DNA from: Methyloceanibacter sp.
Lineage (GTDB): Bacteria > Pseudomonadota > Alphaproteobacteria > Rhizobiales > Methyloligellaceae
Direction of reading: 5' to 3'
Assembly: GCA_025449615.1 (NCBI GenBank)
Contig: JANWJA010000062.1
Location: 1-9,833 of the forward strand
Length of the DNA: 9,833 nucleotides
This document shows positions 7,210 through 9,833 of the stretch, piece by piece. The translations under genes were made by a program, and so were the position numbers. How positions within the stretch are numbered: position 1 is the stretch's first letter; each line of letters begins with the position of its first letter. The notes below the pieces were generated by a model. The model was not told the origin of the DNA. It worked only from the letters and a program-made list of their open reading frames with translations, and ran no database searches.

Positions 7210-8315
7210 GCGCCTATATCCTCCGCCGCTTGCTGCTGATCATCCCAACCATGATCGGCATCATGCTGATTACCTTCATCATCGTGCAATTCGCGCCGGG
7301 TGGCCCGGTGGAGCGCATGATCGCGCAGCTGACCGGCACCGATGTGGCGGCGACGGCGCGATTTAGCGGCGGCGGCAGCGAGGTCGGCGGAGGCCGCGCC
7401 ACGATGGCTCCAGGCGATGTTTCCGCGCCATCCAAATATCGCGGCGCGCAAGGCCTCGATCCCGAATTCATCAAGAGCCTGGAAAAGCAGTTCGGCTTCG
7501 ATAAGCCGGCGCCGGAGCGCTTCGGCATGCTGCTCTGGAACTATCTCCGCTTCGATTTCGGCGACAGCTACTTCCAAGACAAGAGCGTGCTCGCCCTCAT
7601 CAAAGAACGCATGCCGGTGTCGATTTCGCTCGGGCTGTGGATGACGCTGATCACCTATCTGATCTCGATTCCGCTCGGCATCAGGAAGGCGGTCCGGGAC
7701 GGCTCGGAGTTCGACGTCTGGACCAGCACGGTGATTGTCATTGGCTACGCAGTGCCGGGCTTTCTCGTCGCCGTGTTTCTCATCGTGGTGTTCGCCGGCG
7801 GCTCGTTCTTCCAATGGTTCCCGTTGCGCGGGCTCACCTCCGACAATTGGACTGAGCTGCCCTGGTACGGCAAGGTGCTGGACTATCTCTGGCATCTCGT
7901 GCTGCCGATGATCGCCATGTCGCTGTCGGCCTTCGCGACGACGGCCTTCCTCACCAAGAATTCGTTCCTCGAGGAAATCCGGAAACAATATGTGATGACT
8001 GCGCGAGCCAAGGGGCTAACTGAGCACCGCGTGCTCTATGGCCATGTGTTCCGCAACGCCATGCTGATTGTGATCGCAGGCTTCCCGGGCGCCTTCATCG
8101 GCGCCTTCTTCGCAGGCTCGCTCTTGATCGAGACGATTTTCAGCTTGGAGGGCTTAGGCCTGCTCAGCTTCGATTCGATCATCGGGCGCGATTATCCGGT
8201 GGTGTTCGCCACCGTCTACATTTTCTCCCTCATGGGTCTCTTCATCAATCTCATCTCCGACCTGACTTATGCCTGGGTCGATCCGCGCATCGATTTTGAA
8301 ACGCGCGAGGTCTAG
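7206..8315 (+). CDS. yejB: Peptide ABC importer permease YejB
   Basis: This is the first of two inner-membrane permeases forming the peptide channel. It has 369 residues (E. coli YejB is about 364) and starts ILRRLLLIIPTMIGIM, typical of DppB/OppB-type permeases. The first membrane helix is at about 9-29, followed by APGGPVE and a Gly-rich periplasmic loop (about 40-80) that is also present in E. coli YejB. FDFGDS (116-121), LPVSISLGL-like and IPLGIRKAV motifs follow. The EAA loop that contacts the ATPase, AKGLTEHRVLYGHVFRNA, is at about 268-285. The C-terminus VDPRIDFE is characteristic of YejB. The ATG overlaps the stop of the second yejA by four bases, implying translational coupling. YejE starts three bases after its stop. 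Confidence 0.95.
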   Translation: MSAYILRRLLLIIPTMIGIMLITFIIVQFAPGGPVERMIAQLTGTDVAATARFSGGGSEVGGGRATMAPGDVSAPSKYRGAQGLDPEFIKSLEKQFGFDKPAPERFGMLLWNYLRFDFGDSYFQDKSVLALIKERMPVSISLGLWMTLITYLISIPLGIRKAVRDGSEFDVWTSTVIVIGYAVPGFLVAVFLIVVFAGGSFFQWFPLRGLTSDNWTELPWYGKVLDYLWHLVLPMIAMSLSAFATTAFLTKNSFLEEIRKQYVMTARAKGLTEHRVLYGHVFRNAMLIVIAGFPGAFIGAFFAGSLLIETIFSLEGLGLLSFDSIIGRDYPVVFATVYIFSLMGLFINLISDLTYAWVDPRIDFETREV

Positions 8316-8318
8316 CCA

Positions 8319-9476
8319 GTGGATATCCCGACAGACGAAAGCATCGTCGATATGGTTACGGCCGAAGGTCCGCAGCGGCGGCGGATTTCGCCGCTGAACG
8401 AGCGCCGCTGGCAAATCTTCAAGGCGCACGCCCGCGGTTATTGGTCGCTGTGGATTTTCCTGGTGTTGTTCGTGCTCAGCCTGTTCGCCGAATTCATTGC
8501 CAATGACCGGCCGCTGATGGTGAACTATGAGGGTCATTACTATTTCCCGGTGTTCAAATCTTATCCGGAGACGGCGTTCGGCGGGATTTTCGAGACCGAG
8601 GCGGTTTATCGCGATCCTGCGGTCAAGCAGATGATCGACGATAAAGGCGGCTGGATGCTGTGGGCGCCGATCCGCTTCTCGTACAATTCACAGAACAAGA
8701 ACCCGCCCATGGCGTTTCCGGTGAAGCCCACTTGGATGCTCACGGCTGAAGACTGCGCCAAGGCGATCGAGGGTGGGTTTCATCCTTGCGACCACACGCT
8801 TGAATGGAACTGGCTCGGCACCGACGACCAGGGGCGCGATGTTGTCGCGCGCGTCATCTACGGCTTTCGCCTCTCTGTTTTGTTCGGCTTGGTGCTGACC
8901 CTGATCTCCTCGGTGGTCGGCGTGGCTGCGGGCGCGGTGCAAGGCTATTTCGGCGGCTGGACCGATCTTCTGTTCCAGCGCTTCATCGAGATCTGGACCA
9001 GCGTGCCGCAGCTTTATCTGCTGATCATCATCGCCGCCGTGATCGAACCGAATTTCTGGATCCTGCTCGGCATCCTGCTCGCCTTTTCCTGGGTGGCGCT
9101 GGTCGGTGTAGTGCGTGCCGAGTTCTTGCGGGCGCGAAACTTCGAGTATGTGATGGCGGCGCGGGCGCTTGGCGTGTCGAATATGCGGATCATTTTCAAG
9201 CATCTTCTACCCAACGCCATGGTGGCGACGCTGACCTTCATGCCGTTTATCCTCAATGGATCGATCAGCACGCTCACCTCGCTCGATTTTCTCGGCGTCG
9301 GTTTGCCCGCGGGCTCGCCATCGCTCGGCGAGCTATTGGCGCAGGGCAAGGACAATCTGCAGGCGCCGTGGCTTGGACTGACTGCGTTTTTCGTCATCGC
9401 CATCATGTTGAGCCTGCTCATCTTCATCGGCGAGGCCGTGCGCGACGCGCTCGACCCGCGGAAGTCGTTCGGGTGA
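8319..9476 (+). CDS. yejE: Peptide ABC importer permease YejE
   Basis: This is the second permease of the Yej importer (OppC/DppC type), 385 residues from GTG 8319. CGAGG (8306-8310) lies eight bases upstream of that start, which supports GTG over the next ATG at 8352. After a cytoplasmic N-terminus, a first helix spans about residues 42-60. A long periplasmic segment (about 61-160) contains two cysteines, Cys146 and Cys157, that could form a disulfide. NWLGTDDQGRDVVARVIYG (164-182) is the classical OppC-type motif. Several helices follow, with the EAA loop ARALGVSNMRIIFKHLLPNA at 281-300, GELLAQG and the C-terminal DALDPRK. It is longer than E. coli YejE, mainly in the periplasmic segment. 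The partner ATPase YejF does not follow. Confidence 0.94.
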   Translation: MDIPTDESIVDMVTAEGPQRRRISPLNERRWQIFKAHARGYWSLWIFLVLFVLSLFAEFIANDRPLMVNYEGHYYFPVFKSYPETAFGGIFETEAVYRDPAVKQMIDDKGGWMLWAPIRFSYNSQNKNPPMAFPVKPTWMLTAEDCAKAIEGGFHPCDHTLEWNWLGTDDQGRDVVARVIYGFRLSVLFGLVLTLISSVVGVAAGAVQGYFGGWTDLLFQRFIEIWTSVPQLYLLIIIAAVIEPNFWILLGILLAFSWVALVGVVRAEFLRARNFEYVMAARALGVSNMRIIFKHLLPNAMVATLTFMPFILNGSISTLTSLDFLGVGLPAGSPSLGELLAQGKDNLQAPWLGLTAFFVIAIMLSLLIFIGEAVRDALDPRKSFG

Positions 9477-9484
9477 TTGCGGCC

Positions 9485-9833
9485 ATGCACGGATCCCACA
9501 ATCATAGTCACGCAGCTCATGCCCACGATTCCGGCCATCGCCACACGCATGGCGCCGCCTCGACCAATGAGCAGCGTATCGGGCTCGCAGCCCTGATCAC
9601 TGGCCTCTTCATGGTGGCGGAGGTCGCCGGCGGCGTTATCTCGGGATCGCTGGCGCTGATTGCAGATGCCGGCCACATGCTGACCGATTTCGGCGCGCTG
9701 ACGCTCGCCTGGTTCGGATTTCGCCTGACGCGGCGTCCCGCGGATTGGAGGCGCACCTATGGCTTCGACCGCTTCCAAGTGCTGGTCGCGTTCGCCAATG
9801 GCTTGGCCCTGTTCGCGATCGCGGCCTGGATCA
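9485..9833 (+). CDS. Cation diffusion facilitator (CzcD/ZitB-type metal exporter), N-terminal fragment (runs off right edge)
   Basis: This is the start of an inner-membrane divalent metal/proton antiporter of the CDF family, most like the Zn/Co/Cd exporters CzcD and ZitB. The 116 visible residues begin with a His-rich cytoplasmic segment (MHGSHNHSHAAHAHDSGHRH), a likely metal-binding region with nine His in the first 22 residues. Transmembrane helix 1 follows at about 32-54. Helix 2 contains ADAGHMLTD (60-68), whose His64 and Asp68 give the HxxxD zinc site of this subfamily. YGFDRFQVLVAFANG (92-106) leads into helix 3. The frame stays open to the edge. The ATG at 9485 has GGTGA eight bases before it. 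An in-frame GTG at 9473, with GGAAG eight bases before it, would overlap the yejE stop by four bases (GTGA). Either start places it in the yej transcription unit. Metal specificity cannot be read from this part. Confidence 0.9.
   Translation, partial: MHGSHNHSHAAHAHDSGHRHTHGAASTNEQRIGLAALITGLFMVAEVAGGVISGSLALIADAGHMLTDFGALTLAWFGFRLTRRPADWRRTYGFDRFQVLVAFANGLALFAIAAWI

Noticed and set aside
7320..7445. Gly/Ala/Arg-rich stretch in YejB, considered as an insertion or low-complexity anomaly
   Set aside because: E. coli YejB, as I recall it, has a comparable Gly-rich periplasmic loop at the same place, so it is a family feature.

Overview
The window is GC-rich bacterial DNA of alphaproteobacterial type, most likely from a member of the Hyphomicrobiales (Rhizobiales). 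The evidence is an SRP RNA gene directly upstream of dnaX, a membrane-anchored cytochrome c of the CycM type next to kdsB and pheA, and a Yej-type peptide importer with two tandem binding proteins. Family and genus cannot be decided from the sequence. Coding density is high, and no stretch over 300 bases lacks a gene. I see no tRNA, IS element, phage gene or CRISPR array.

Layout. (1) Positions 1-376, minus strand: a promoter, the small SRP RNA gene ffs, then the first 72 codons of dnaX (DNA polymerase III tau/gamma), which runs off the left edge. (2) Positions 425-818, plus strand: a small bacterial PH-domain membrane protein gene. It appears broken by an internal out-of-frame deletion, so it is called a pseudogene. 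(3) Positions 841-2458, minus strand: kdsB (CMP-Kdo synthesis) followed closely by pheA (prephenate dehydratase), probably one operon. (4) Positions 2537-3384, plus strand: a promoter, a cycM-like membrane-anchored cytochrome c, and a strong hairpin terminator. (5) Positions 3523-9476, plus strand: a tightly packed operon yejA1-yejA2-yejB-yejE, encoding two periplasmic peptide-binding proteins and both permeases of an ABC importer related to the E. coli microcin C/peptide transporter YejABEF. (6) Position 9485 to the right edge: the start of a His-rich cation diffusion facilitator (Zn/Co/Cd-type metal exporter), where the ATPase gene yejF might have been expected.

How the genes work together. 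The two YejA proteins would capture peptides in the periplasm and deliver them to the YejB/YejE channel. The ATPase that powers the channel is not in this window. The other genes are housekeeping: replication, protein targeting, LPS inner core, phenylalanine synthesis and electron transfer to an oxidase. Most of the window is ordinary conserved chromosome. The points most worth a second look are the broken PH-domain gene with its short-repeat deletion scar, and the metal exporter coupled to the Yej operon in place of yejF. I did not find convincing evidence of an undescribed system.
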